Shown here: piece after piece, positions 10,501 through 20,100 of the stretch
Layout of the letters: each line of letters begins with the position of its first letter
Position numbering within the stretch: position 1 is the stretch's first letter
Origin: Niastella yeongjuensis
GTDB lineage: Bacteria > Bacteroidota > Bacteroidia > Chitinophagales > Chitinophagaceae
Reading direction: 5' to 3'
Length of the DNA stretch: 64,000 nucleotides
NCBI RefSeq assembly: GCF_900110245.1
Contig: NZ_FOCZ01000024.1
Location: 1-64,000 of the forward strand
The notes under the pieces: model-generated
The model's input: only the letters and a program-made list of their open reading frames with translations
The model's database searches: none
Told to the model about the DNA's origin: nothing
Program-made: the position numbers and the translations under genes

Positions 10501-13268
10501 GTCTTTTGCGTTGCATCCTGGGTAAATGGATCTATATTGCCGGGAATGTTAGTGTATTTACTATTACTGCCCGTTGGGTTTAGATACCCTCCTTTTTCGG
10601 CATCCCTGAAATTGTCGATCGCCTCCATTTGCCTATCCCACACATTGCTGGCATGCAGCGATTCCATCTTTTTTAACTTGCAATATTCCGGGTGATAAGG
10701 CAACAAAGCTTCGGCCCAGGTACTCCGGAAAAACTGCGTAAAGTCACTTACACTCAGCGAACCGGGATCCACCATCAGCCCGCTTTGCATATCAAATACC
10801 TGATCAGGCTGACCGGCATCATTCGTATAGTGCACGTCATCGAGCCTGTAAACCGGCACATACCCTATACTGTCTTTAGGGTCAATATAAAACACAGAAT
10901 ACTTGTCTCTTTTTCCCAGGGTAGTATCAGCATATTGTCCATAAGGCGGCGTCACATCCTGCAACATCGCACTGCGAATATCCGTATCATCGGACGTGCT
11001 ATCGCCGCACAACACATCACAGCCATGGACGGCGTTCGTATAAGCGGTTTCTATTTGCGTTCTGAATTCGGCTGTATCAGCAACGGCAATACCTCCTTTG
11101 GTAATATATCTATTCCGGAAGCTTTCAAAGGTACCTACACTATCCCGGCAGGTTTTACAATCGGGCACACAAGTAGTATTGGCATTTGTAATCAGGTCGC
11201 GCTGCTCTTTAATGAAATCCTGCATCGATCTGCAGGTATTATTCGGCAGGTAAACACTATCGCGATAATACAAATAAGCATCCCGGTTCACGGTAAGCTG
11301 TTTGGTTACCTGGTAGCTGCCTTCCTGTAATTGCAATTTGAAATTCAGCTCCAGCGGCTTTGGACTGCAGTCACTTGGAATTCGATCGAATGAAAAATTA
11401 TGTATTACCGTATCAAAGGCCTTCCCTCCCTGCAATAGCTGGTTATTGCAATTATCGGTAATGGTTATTTCCAGATCGTACAAACAGGTATAACAGATCT
11501 GCGAGTCCTTACAATTCATATCGGTCACCAGAGATGGGTCTAACCGGTAACGGAAATCGAAACTATCGGTTTGCGCCACCACCAGTGATTTCTGGTTTAC
11601 CATACTCCAGTTCTGCAGGAACCGGGAACCCGAGTCGGCCAGGTTCTCTTTGATCACCCGTTGCGCATTCGATGGCAATTTGGCCATATTATCAGGCCCT
11701 ATGCCTGCCAGTGCGGTTGCAATGGTACGGCCATGCATATCCACATAACTTACGCTGTACTGGCCATTGGCGTCGCGCACCATGTTTTTAAAATAGTGTG
11801 AATAATCGCCGACATCGGTTCCAAACAACGCATCCAGCTCACTCTGATCGGGTGTACCATAATAATATTTGGTTTCATGCTGGCTGCCCAACTGGTAATC
11901 CGGGCCTACTCCACCCTGGCGGCTGATGCGGCCGGTATTGTCCTGGGTATATTCTGTTTCGGTAAATGGATAATTCTTTGCATCGGGAATGAACTGGTTC
12001 ATCCCGATTGTCTTATTTGGATTTTGGGGTGAATAATACAAACTGGCGCCGGAATCGGAACTCATTTCCCCGGCGTGAATATTACAATATGTATCTGTAT
12101 TACCCAGCGTATCATAAAAACGCTGGGTATATTCTGCATTATTGATACTTACATTGAACCCGGCAGTGTATTGAATTACATTTTTTAATGAAGGCGCCGG
12201 CATTACCTGAATGGCTGGCCGCCCCTGATAGTCGTAATAAGTTTCGGCAACAATTGTTTTATTATTGGTATTGTCTTTGGTAACGGTTTGCCGGTTGCGC
12301 AAACTGCCATCGTAATACTGCACCACCACTTTGCGTTTTCCTTCTTCCGCAAAACTGATGCTCGATTGCCAGTTCAGCGGTCGTTCATGGCCTTTAAAAT
12401 CGTATTGTCCCATAGTAACAGGCGAAGCATCTGAACTCCAAATGGCATTCAGGACCGATTTAGCTGCACCCAGCTGTACCGGCCGCACTCTGATAAACAG
12501 GGTACCGGAATTGTCGTATATCAATGGTATATTATACGAGTTACCGGCTGTACTTACACGCGTGGCATTCTGGTAAAAGATCAGGGCCGGACTTAACGGG
12601 CTGCCATATTTTTTATTCGCCAGGGCCGACGAATCTATATAAGTCCATTCCAGATCATATTGGTCAGCGCCCCGGACTGCCGTCCAGCTTACCGGCAGTT
12701 CATCTGCACTCACAGGTGTATTCACTGTTATATTGGTAACTGTACTGCTACAGCTGAAATTATATCTGGGTCGGGCTGTCAGTTGATTTTCGACCATCAA
12801 TACCGATGACACATTCCAGGTTGCATTCCCTGTATCTACCGAAAGTATTTTTACCGTTACCTTTCTTCCTCCATAAAACGCAAAGCTATTGCGGGCATTG
12901 TAGGTATGGCCCGTATCGTAATTAATGGTTAACTCCCTTACCATGGAAGCCGTATCATTTCCATTATTATACGATATAAGCAGGCGTACCTTGGCTGTAA
13001 AAGCCGTGCGCAGGTACACATTCGACGCTTCATTGATCTTCAGCGTAATGACGTTCTGCACCGAATACCCGGTATCAACGCCAATGGCTGCCGCATTATA
13101 AAAGGCTGAATCCTCCACCGTAACCGAGGAATCCTTCACCAACTGGCGTTTGCTGCCATCAAGGATGGCCCGGGCTACAATGCCTCCGCCATCGCCTGCG
13201 TGTACAATAGCCGCTGTACAAATAAGTCCTATCAATACTACTATGCGGTATAATCTTGGAATGTGCAT
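4545..13268 (-). CDS. giant secreted Rhs/YD-repeat protein with C-terminal polymorphic toxin
   Basis: The 2907-residue protein has a signal peptide (residues 1-24, ending IVHA) and a long N-terminal part with Fn3-like and Cys-rich sections. Delta-60/beta-propeller-like repeats follow at about 1365-1730 (TPDGGYIMAGS, TADNGYIAIGT, TSDGGYAALGL), then YD repeats at about 1860-2500. The Rhs core end is at about 2560-2630 (KYRYGFNGKENDNE, YGMRVYDPRIGKFLSVDPL, PYQFASNRPIDGIDLDG). After the core comes a Pro/Ala/Asn linker and a helical C-terminus (HLDAAIGDMAGNPI, KVWDHLSDITNHLKNLNGRI). This resembles polymorphic toxin type 28, a tentative call. Rhs shells enclose and deliver such toxins to competing cells. 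The immunity gene follows at once. The GC content drops in the toxin part, which suggests tip exchange. Confidence 0.92.
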   Translation of the reverse strand: MHIPRLYRIVVLIGLICTAAIVHAGDGGGIVARAILDGSKRQLVKDSSVTVEDSAFYNAAAIGVDTGYSVQNVITLKINEASNVYLRTAFTAKVRLLISYNNGNDTASMVRELTINYDTGHTYNARNSFAFYGGRKVTVKILSVDTGNATWNVSSVLMVENQLTARPRYNFSCSSTVTNITVNTPVSADELPVSWTAVRGADQYDLEWTYIDSSALANKKYGSPLSPALIFYQNATRVSTAGNSYNIPLIYDNSGTLFIRVRPVQLGAAKSVLNAIWSSDASPVTMGQYDFKGHERPLNWQSSISFAEEGKRKVVVQYYDGSLRNRQTVTKDNTNNKTIVAETYYDYQGRPAIQVMPAPSLKNVIQYTAGFNVSINNAEYTQRFYDTLGNTDTYCNIHAGEMSSDSGASLYYSPQNPNKTIGMNQFIPDAKNYPFTETEYTQDNTGRISRQGGVGPDYQLGSQHETKYYYGTPDQSELDALFGTDVGDYSHYFKNMVRDANGQYSVSYVDMHGRTIATALAGIGPDNMAKLPSNAQRVIKENLADSGSRFLQNWSMVNQKSLVVAQTDSFDFRYRLDPSLVTDMNCKDSQICYTCLYDLEITITDNCNNQLLQGGKAFDTVIHNFSFDRIPSDCSPKPLELNFKLQLQEGSYQVTKQLTVNRDAYLYYRDSVYLPNNTCRSMQDFIKEQRDLITNANTTCVPDCKTCRDSVGTFESFRNRYITKGGIAVADTAEFRTQIETAYTNAVHGCDVLCGDSTSDDTDIRSAMLQDVTPPYGQYADTTLGKRDKYSVFYIDPKDSIGYVPVYRLDDVHYTNDAGQPDQVFDMQSGLMVDPGSLSVSDFTQFFRSTWAEALLPYHPEYCKLKKMESLHASNVWDRQMEAIDNFRDAEKGGYLNPTGSNSKYTNIPGNIDPFTQDATQKTNLDKKLNAYLTFKDGPTVSMWGMATIMAKCDSGNAACVRYYSNESPETISHILDTTQICEGDLDMAWRSFRQLYLSYKKDLVNAIINDPKDCKPLNQAYKTMPLYDTLYNNGHTPRFSIDTKATAEKNELAYIMQGKDEGSVKDAIKRGQDSLNTFYIDNSEALANQWLAQLAPCNYLDAALRDTILPLLKALCIMASDAGHPFGASSLPAGKASMGYNSFVDILKDYNLKHNITNNSTCNPYMITAPAPYDKQPVYSNKPVYTKPDECECQLINGKYDEYLLSDGADDSFAAFMLRTQGVTMSNSDLLQLRDLCKKGIVSTDAGVSCQYLSQPIFLPPAFQCNSGESCTSCTVVNNLYKSYQQEFPDDTVRITDGADSIQIKRNTLFKNYMNNQLGYSLETWQYLQFISQCADSSLYTHEVKCSDQHIGSLYRTESTDAGKLYDIQPTPDGGYIMAGSIWDKSSKEGTLVKTDSLGVKQWAIKCGGMGSDTLLRVRRTADNGYIAIGTTHSGHYETGAMWIIKTNNGGEVLWSRSVGFSTPFGEHGYDIIQTSDGGYAALGLYNRHAGHGEFLLSRIQPDGTISWTRRFGTSRLQDNSTVCIPNETDSLSYDGVPSYGLLEQDDTLLVSGAAYDPNLGDRYFGVVHRVSKDNGNLLGSWHYADGADTTRSCWFRDIYPTENGYMVMVNSAKQLGTVNAQVGVIQLTKTGNVVSYKRFNIPAGSDRMATSSVFPAADGGYMVAQTGNNSAHIIWQRVDATGSVTGATETNLSGTQSVGRIAQNTSGLFTLAGNNNQDMLMLVLRPGLSCYDNPVQLGATDETVTRVPWAIGVDEFVTPKYTDNDLNGYAWYDLTDTALVCAGDGHCYDIYNGPQLCGKSDPLMPPVAIEYTGPCTDSTFFAVSKGTEISKVYSDSLTGAFEQKYINKCLEAYRYESFTVTHPKREYHYTLYYYDQAGNLVRTVPPAGVHEITDTTELKQVVAARAAQIEHVPAHTLVTDYRYNTLNQVVSQHSPDGGTSSFWYDRLGRLSISQNAKQKDSTQYSYTKYDDIGRITEVGQLASSTAMDDPISRDQQSLKNWLTNAAGTAQQITQTTYDAAYFGTTLPAFGAKNLRNRVAWTALYNTASDLSNIHYATATHYSYDILGNVDTLLQDYRLGVMNDNNNRLKKIAYDFDLVSGKVNQVSYQPGLPDAFYHRYVYDAENRITNVLTSSDSVNWDNDAYYQYYDHGPLARTVLGEQQVQGVNYAYNLQGWMKSINPAICDTVGFTLKADGSTGSVVGKTAYNVMLNYFNGDYKAISGAAPQDASIDGTLGGQYRPLYNGNISSMAVNVGALNNPLLYNYQYDQLNRLVAMDAWKKTGNAWSDLTPTSDFGERVSYDANGNILSYIRNGNTDGGKQLEMDRLAYYYKPGTNQLDYVHDTVPSGNYDVDIDAQLAGNYEYDSIGNLIKNTADSISSISWTVYGKISQIKKDDGTVITYTYGTDGNRISKSVVKGGETEATTTWYVRDATGNVMSVYESGKPTVNVGHLTQSELHLYGSSRLGLLRRSLDVAYQLENNPYPTKITMPLLGSADSITFVRGDKLFELSNHLGNVLVTINDKKIGVSSLSNSSLIDHFEPQVVSAQDYYPFGMLQPGRSYLSPNGDKYRYGFNGKENDNEVKGEGNQQDYGMRVYDPRIGKFLSVDPLTKGYPELTPYQFASNRPIDGIDLDGGEWKPLTDYFADKAKANGNPRLSGFIRSLGAGDVQTQTQDAINNVAKGKIAEVAVQVYGYTSFGMFENSVNLAKRAIIDRDPEAQGEALGLLAQGVFGEVVAARRPAAPRVYEEPVTAVNNQATAANNGVPSQATTPNAVQEIAPIIEEPVVQSSSSIGAEQLATFKIKMQNAFKGIDKTHLDAAIGDMAGNPIVKYGKVWDHLSDITNHLKNLNGRIRELNKMINTDVFSGSALEEAKELRSSLQKTYDSYSGALQRAANKYNKDINVKKQ

Positions 13269-13344
13269 TTGAGTAATGGTCTTTTGGGTTATAACTTTTT
13301 TACGGTTATATCTTAACCAGGTGTTACCCCGGGAAAAGGTTTAT

Positions 13345-14112
13345 TTATAAGTTCGAAGATGCCAGATAGACCTGGTAATCTTTATACTGTTCTGTTGGCT
13401 GATAGTCTCCTTTTCCCCGGCGGGTAAAGTAGATGCCCTCATCGAAAATTGAATCTGTAAACTGGCCCTGCCGGTAATTACTGAACAACACTTCAATTAT
13501 TCCTTCCGGCTGATAATCACCCGGTTTACCGGTTCGGGCAATCTGATCTTCAGTCAGCAGCCCTTCCGTATTCAACTCATACCTTACTTTCTCAAAATAC
13601 CCGGTCGATTCATTGATCGTCATGGCAATTGATCTGTATTGCATACCCGAAGGGAAATAGATGTTCAGCCTGGCCAGTCCATTATTCCGGACCAGTTCTG
13701 TTCGAACGCCTTCCATATGGCTCAGGATGGTGTCTACCATACTGATCGGGTCTGTACTCTGCGCTGGTTTGGGGGTTGATAAATAGATCAGCTTGTCTGC
13801 CTTTATCACCTGAATAGTATACTTCTCTGTTGTAATGGATTCCACTTCATCCATCACCAGCCGTACCCGGTTCCTGTCCATGGCCAATTCACCCGACATG
13901 GTTTCAACATTTTTATCCGGCTGGTTTTTATTGGCATACCGGTATAGCAGGTTAACACTTAAATAAGAGGCGTTTTTATAGGCCTGCTGTACCTTTTGCA
14001 GGAACCCGGTAACCCTGCTGCCTGTTGTATCAACCGATATCGGTGCCGCTTCTGCTGGTGCACCGGCCATCAGCATTCCTATTGTTAGTAATAGCAAACC
14101 AAGCTGCTTCAT
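13345..14112 (-). CDS. LolA-like periplasmic protein of the Rhs locus
   Basis: I chose the ATG at 14110-14112 (MKQLGLLLLTIGML) because it starts a clear signal peptide ending near AEAAPI. The 255-residue mature-type sequence alternates beta strands (YLSVNLLYRYANK, LAMDRNRVRLVMDE, YTIQVIKADKLIYLST), resembling the half-barrel of LolA/LolB-type lipoprotein carriers. The family match is loose. It sits between the SpvB-like and Rhs genes, 76 bases before Rhs and 28 after its upstream neighbour, so it is surely in the operon. A chaperone or carrier role for the exported giants is a reasonable guess, not shown. Confidence 0.6.
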   Translation of the reverse strand: MKQLGLLLLTIGMLMAGAPAEAAPISVDTTGSRVTGFLQKVQQAYKNASYLSVNLLYRYANKNQPDKNVETMSGELAMDRNRVRLVMDEVESITTEKYTIQVIKADKLIYLSTPKPAQSTDPISMVDTILSHMEGVRTELVRNNGLARLNIYFPSGMQYRSIAMTINESTGYFEKVRYELNTEGLLTEDQIARTGKPGDYQPEGIIEVLFSNYRQGQFTDSIFDEGIYFTRRGKGDYQPTEQYKDYQVYLASSNL

Positions 14113-14140
14113 ATAATGAGTTTGATCTTTTAGCAATTGT

Positions 14141-17100
14141 TTATTGATGTTCCTTTAACAAGGCGCTTCTTGATTCTTTTATCGTTTGCACGCCACGCTC
14201 TGTTTCCTTCTTCACCCGTACCAGGGTGCCATCATCGTCGTATTCATAAAAAGTAGCGTAGTTGTTCTCATCCAGCTCTGCCATCAACCGCAGGTTCACC
14301 GGATTGTACACGAATGATTTCATTTGTGCATTATAGGGATGTATGCGGATGTCATCAAACCAGGTAGTGGCAGAATCCGATGCTTTCAGGGAAATGGCCA
14401 TCTGGGTGGCATTTGCCGGAATATCAACCACTGCTTCATAACGCTGCCAGCCTTCTACCAGGTTACCTGAAGGACTCAACGTAACCGTTGACAAATCACC
14501 ACCTGCCACAAACTGAACCAGGATGTGATTGCGGGTATACGCTTTACACAAACAACTGTTGTCTTCTTTTACCCAGCCGCCCACTATTATTCGTTTACCC
14601 GCCAGCGGGGCAAATTCGGGCACTATGGTATTTTTGGAAGCCCGCAATCCTTTCAGGGATGAACCGGCGGCACAGGCGTCTGGAGCCAGCGTTGGTGTAA
14701 GCCTGGCGACATCGGCATCAGCTGCCGGTTGCAGACTGGCATCGATACTGATGCTGCTGTTAACGGGCACCTGCAAACTGTAGAGGCCCGTATGTGCCTG
14801 CGTTTTGGTGAAAGAATTCTGAAAGCCTGAAAAGTCAAAATGCTTTATTTCACCGCAGGTGGTATCACAGGTATTTATTTTGAAACCATAATCTTCAAAA
14901 CCTTCATACGCACCTTCCTGGTAATGGCTGTTCTGCAATACCGCCGTTGGCATGGTCAACCCATATCCATATAAACCGGCATTGTAGCGTCCCAGCGGGT
15001 CCTTATTTTCCAGCTCAAATCCTTTTCGATTAAACAGCGTAGTGGCACTGTTCCATACCCAACGGGTGGTATCATTGGAAGGCACCCAGTTATTGTCCTG
15101 TAAGATCCAGAAGGGCGCAAAATCTTTTATAGTACCATATGTACGCGTGTTTACATTCACCGATGGTAAAGCCTTTGATTCGTTCCGGCTGCCATAATAC
15201 ACATAACCACGCAACGGGCGGAAGTTGCCCAGAATGCCATATAGATAGGGATTTACCATGGTATCTGTGATGGCGCTGTAACAGGAACGGGTAATATTTT
15301 CGGAACAGTTCAGGGTTAAATTATATGTCAGCAAAATACCGCCCGTATCGGAAGCAGGGGCCGGCGTTACATACGTCACCTCTATTACCGGCCATTTTGC
15401 AGGATCCGCATAGCGCTGCGAGTAATACGTTGAATAATAATTTCCATAACCAGTTTGCAAATAAGCAGGTGGTTCATAACCTGCTCCGTAACCAGTATTG
15501 GTTGAATGAAAATCGCCTGATCCCTGCGTTAACATAAAACTGGCTGAAGTATATGAATTATCCCGATACCCATTTACATAATCCAGTACATTAAGGGTAT
15601 CATTTTGAAAAGGAACTTTCTTTTTTAATTCCCGGTGCCAGGCACTGGTAATTATTCGTTCATGCACAGCTTCCAGGGAAGTAGTTGGGAAATATCCCGG
15701 ATTAGCCAACGACACACTTAACGTATCGGCAAGGTTAACCGAATTGGCATTGGTATAACCAGATCCATGACCACGCTGGTCGGCCTGCAGGATCATGTTG
15801 GCCGATAAAATATTGGCATCGGGCGGGATCTGGTCAAGCCGGTTAAAATTCACCACGGCAATGGCGTTGCGTTCATAACCACCTACATCCAATCCATTTT
15901 CCACCAGCAACCGGTCCGATGTTGCATCTCTTGTTGTCAGAGAATCGTTGAAGGCAGGACACTGCTCTGTTGAAAGCAGGTTGGCCGAATAATCAGCCGC
16001 AATCCGAACAGTAACAGTATCGGGTCCATGCACTACCCCATTGGGGTTTTTAAAGGCAACACCTTCGGGGGTACAACTGCCAATGGTATAAGCATTAAAC
16101 GATGCATTACTTCCCGGGCGCCTTATAAAATCTACTCTAACATCTCCTATATAGGCAGTGTATACATCATCATCGGGTCCGCTTTCTGTATAAAACACTT
16201 TATCGAGATTGGCCTGTAACAGCGAACAACCACTGAGGTTGGTAAGTCCAGCCTTATTCAGCACATCCCTGACTGTCTGTGGCGACTTGTATCTTCTAGA
16301 AAATAATTGTCCATTATTGATCAGATAATTAAAGAACGGTTGAAAACAGGAACAGGCTTCCCGGTTAAATTCGTCGCTTTCATCTGTGGGCACGCAGTTC
16401 TGGTCCTTGTCCGATTTTCTTCTGTCCGCCACTTTCCAGTATTGTGCCATTTCAGCGGCCCCGGCATTGATCACTTTGGTATTGTTATCAAATACCAAAT
16501 GATACTTACCTGCACCATCCGGTACCAGCGGGCTGTTCAAAGAGGTCACCGTTCCCACTTCTCCATTCACATTGCGGTGTCCGGAACGGATCACCTTAAA
16601 CGTTACATCATTTCCCGAGAAAGGAATTCCATTGGCATCTACCAGGTACAAATGTGGTGTGCCCCCCTGTACAGTACTGGAATCTATCACCCATAACTTG
16701 TAGGCCTTGGGGAATGTCGCATACTCATTTCCACAGCCATCTTCACTCATCGATTGTTTGCTATACACCAGCAATTCATCACCTGCTGTTAAATAAGAGG
16801 AAATGGGTTGTACCAAACCTGATTCATCGATTTTACCCATCTTAACTGTCAAATGCTCCAGCGTAGCGCCTATATTCTGATAGGCAGGTCCCATTCCTTT
16901 ATATACCCAATGGGCAGGATACGTGAACTGGTATACCGGATCATTGAATTCGTTTTGCGTTCTGGTCAGTAAGGGATCGCCCGTTTCTGAATCGTATAAT
17001 ATATTCCGGGTAGAGACCTTGCTGCCCTTTTCGATATGTACCACGCTATCGATGATACCGTAACGGTAGATCACCTTCGTCATGGCAGCTGAGCGGAATT

Positions 17101-20100
17101 CGTTCTCTTCCCGCTGAAATAGGTTTAACAAACTGGGAATGGCAACAGGCCAAACGCCGGCAGCAAACAGGTCAACGTTCACATTCACGTTTCCACCGAT
17201 TGAAACTGATTTCTGGTCGCGCATATCCGCCATCAGCTCTACATCCTTACCAATAGTAGCATCAGTATCTACCTCACCATTCGGGTTAATGACTGCAACG
17301 GTATTATTCAGGTGTTTAGATTCCGTAGATAAATTATCTACATGATAAAAATTCTCCGTATAAGTTATAGGATGCACCGCATCTGTTTCGGAATAGGTTG
17401 CTTCCGTGCGCAGTTTCCCGTTCATATCATTCAACTCCACTTTAAAGCCCTGCGAAATGCTCAGGTTGCTGATTGAATTGATGCGCAGGAAGGTTTTCAA
17501 CACAGGCCTGAACCTTTTCTTGGTATCATCATCCAGCATCGACCTGTCGCAGGTAGTGGGGAAATCATAAGAAGTAAAGAAGGTTGATTCGGAGTAACCA
17601 TTTGCTGAACGGGTATTGGCAGTATGAATGCTGCGGGTGCGTACTTTACTGTACCCAATCGATGCGCCAGGGTAAAACGATTCACCTAAAGGCTCTTCAC
17701 TGTATAACATGGAAGCAGGTGCCAATGCTGAAATGCGATCCTGGTACTCTATAGGCAGGTGAAACGGATTTTCTTCACCCCCGATAACCGGTTCCCAGGA
17801 AGCTACGCCACTGCTTATTCTGGCAGGTATTCCATTGATATTTTGAATGGTGGTATAATCATAGGTTTGTCCATAAACCGACTCCTTCATTTTATTGCTG
17901 GTCATATCGCGCCAATGGTCGTAGATCAAAACGCTTTTTACGCGCAAGCCACCGCCGATCTTTTTAAACGTGGGCGCATTTAAGCGCACAAACGACCGGC
18001 CGATATCTATTCCGCTGACCCAATTATTTCTTCGCACCGAGTTGGCAAAACCTTGCAGCATGGTAGTAAAGTTGCTGATCTGTGATACCAGGATCTGCAC
18101 ACCTGCGTTGAAATCAAGATCATCCCTTACTTCAGAACCAGGATAGGCTTTTGAGGGAAGATTAAGGCGCAGAAAATTAATGGCAGCCTGGGCCAGTGCG
18201 CTTTCCGAACCACCGCCATCGGCATTTTTGTTTATTCCACCAATTTTAATATAAATAACATTGGAGTCGCCCGTGAAGCCATACCAATTGCCAGCCGCAA
18301 AATCGGGTTCAGCATAACAGGGAACATACTCTGAGCCATTACCTAACCCCTCGGTAGCCGGCATTTGCACAGACAACCGAAAATATAATTTACTCAGGCC
18401 TTCCAGGTACCGGGCATACATTTCACTTTTTGAGTGAACCCGTTGCGGGACCTTTACAAAAACATACAGATTATCCTTGGGATCGAAAAGGGACCAGTTA
18501 TACAACAATGGCGCAGGTGTACTGGTAGCCCCCTGACCTAAACCTACAATCTCCATCATCTGCGTAGCCCGGCGGTTCTGCACATATGCATAGTCATCGC
18601 TTTCATAATTTACTTTAATGCGCCCGCCCGATGGCAATTGAATAGAATCCAACATCCAGGCGCCGGCATTATAAGCTGCCTGCGCACTATCCTGTAGCGC
18701 GTAGGGATAATCTGCATTGTTAACGCCTTTCGGATTTTGTGCAGGGTCTTTATAAGTGCCCCACTTATCAGATGCATTAGTGCGATACGCAGGGTTATTG
18801 GGATGATAATTGAAAACGTATGGATTCAGCTGGCCTTTATCATTGTTATTATAAGTAAACCAGATCTTTTTCAATGTCAGCTTACCATCATTGTTTTCAG
18901 GCATGTTTATACCAGGGCAAAGTTCATTGCTGTATTCAAAGTGCACCGTTTTGATGGGTATGGCCCCTGGGCCTTTCTCTAAAAAGTCAGCTTTTGAATA
19001 CAGATCTATCTGTTTCAGACAAAAAGCCCGGCCATTATTCCTCTTGTTCCCCGCTTCATCTATCTCCAGCATATCCTGCCGGTGTTCAAGGGTAAAGGTG
19101 GCGATCATCGTCTTTGACTCAATAGTATGCAAATACCATTGTTCTTTTTTGCCATAGATATAATGCGCCTTATCATCTCTGGGATAGGTTTTCAGTCCTT
19201 CGTTATAATTGGCTTTTTCTGAATAAGGGGCACGCCATTCAAATGGAGCGGCTATACCGGCTGCTTTTGAATAATTGAATTTCACGGCATCGCCCTGGTC
19301 ATCATCGCTGATGCCATCCCCGGTTACATCCACGTAATCGGGCGACAGAATACCCGTAAGCAAATAAGAATGGGCATAGCCGGGCATTTCCTGCCTGCTG
19401 TAGTAACCATCTTTTCCACTTTTGTTACCCGTGCTGTTTTCCGTTGGTGTAAAATCAGTCAGTCCTGTTTGCACATCGCCTTTTCCTGCCTCAACGGCAA
19501 AGCTCACCTCCTTTTGTAAAATATTATATACCGGAATCCCATATACATATTTCCGCCCATCCGGATTCAATACATCGATCTCGGAAATATGAGAGGCTTT
19601 ACGGAAATTATTTACCCTGTCTTCCCGCACTACTCCAGGATCTACATTCAAAGTATCTTTAGTTGGCATCTGGAATAAATATTTCCGGGGGACCTTTATT
19701 TTATGATTTAGGTCCAATGGCCCATTAGGGGTCATTGGTGGCCGCCAGAACCACTCAGTATGCGCAGACCCCCAATCATCGTAATACTCGATCCGCATGT
19801 TATACAGCTCATCTTTTACCAGGTTTAATTTTACTGAATCCCAGCTGTTTATTTTTTTCCACCTGTCCATAAGCAGGGTATCATTAACAAACAAACGCAT
19901 CCCATCATCAAAAGTAGCCGCAAACTTATAGGGCCCTGTAACCGGTGCCTTAAACCGGCCCAGCCAACGCACAGAAAAATGATCTCCCTGGAAAGCAGTA
20001 CCTATAGCGGGCGTTCCTTCCCCCCAATTGTAAAATGGCATTGAATCCGGACGAATGGCCGAAGGATCACCCTTCAAACTTTCATTCCGATAGTAATAAG

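Noticed and set aside
5892-12739. Many plus-strand ORFs of 60-210 codons opposite the Rhs gene
   Set aside because: They are antisense shadows of a continuous minus-strand coding frame, without signal, domain or start context.
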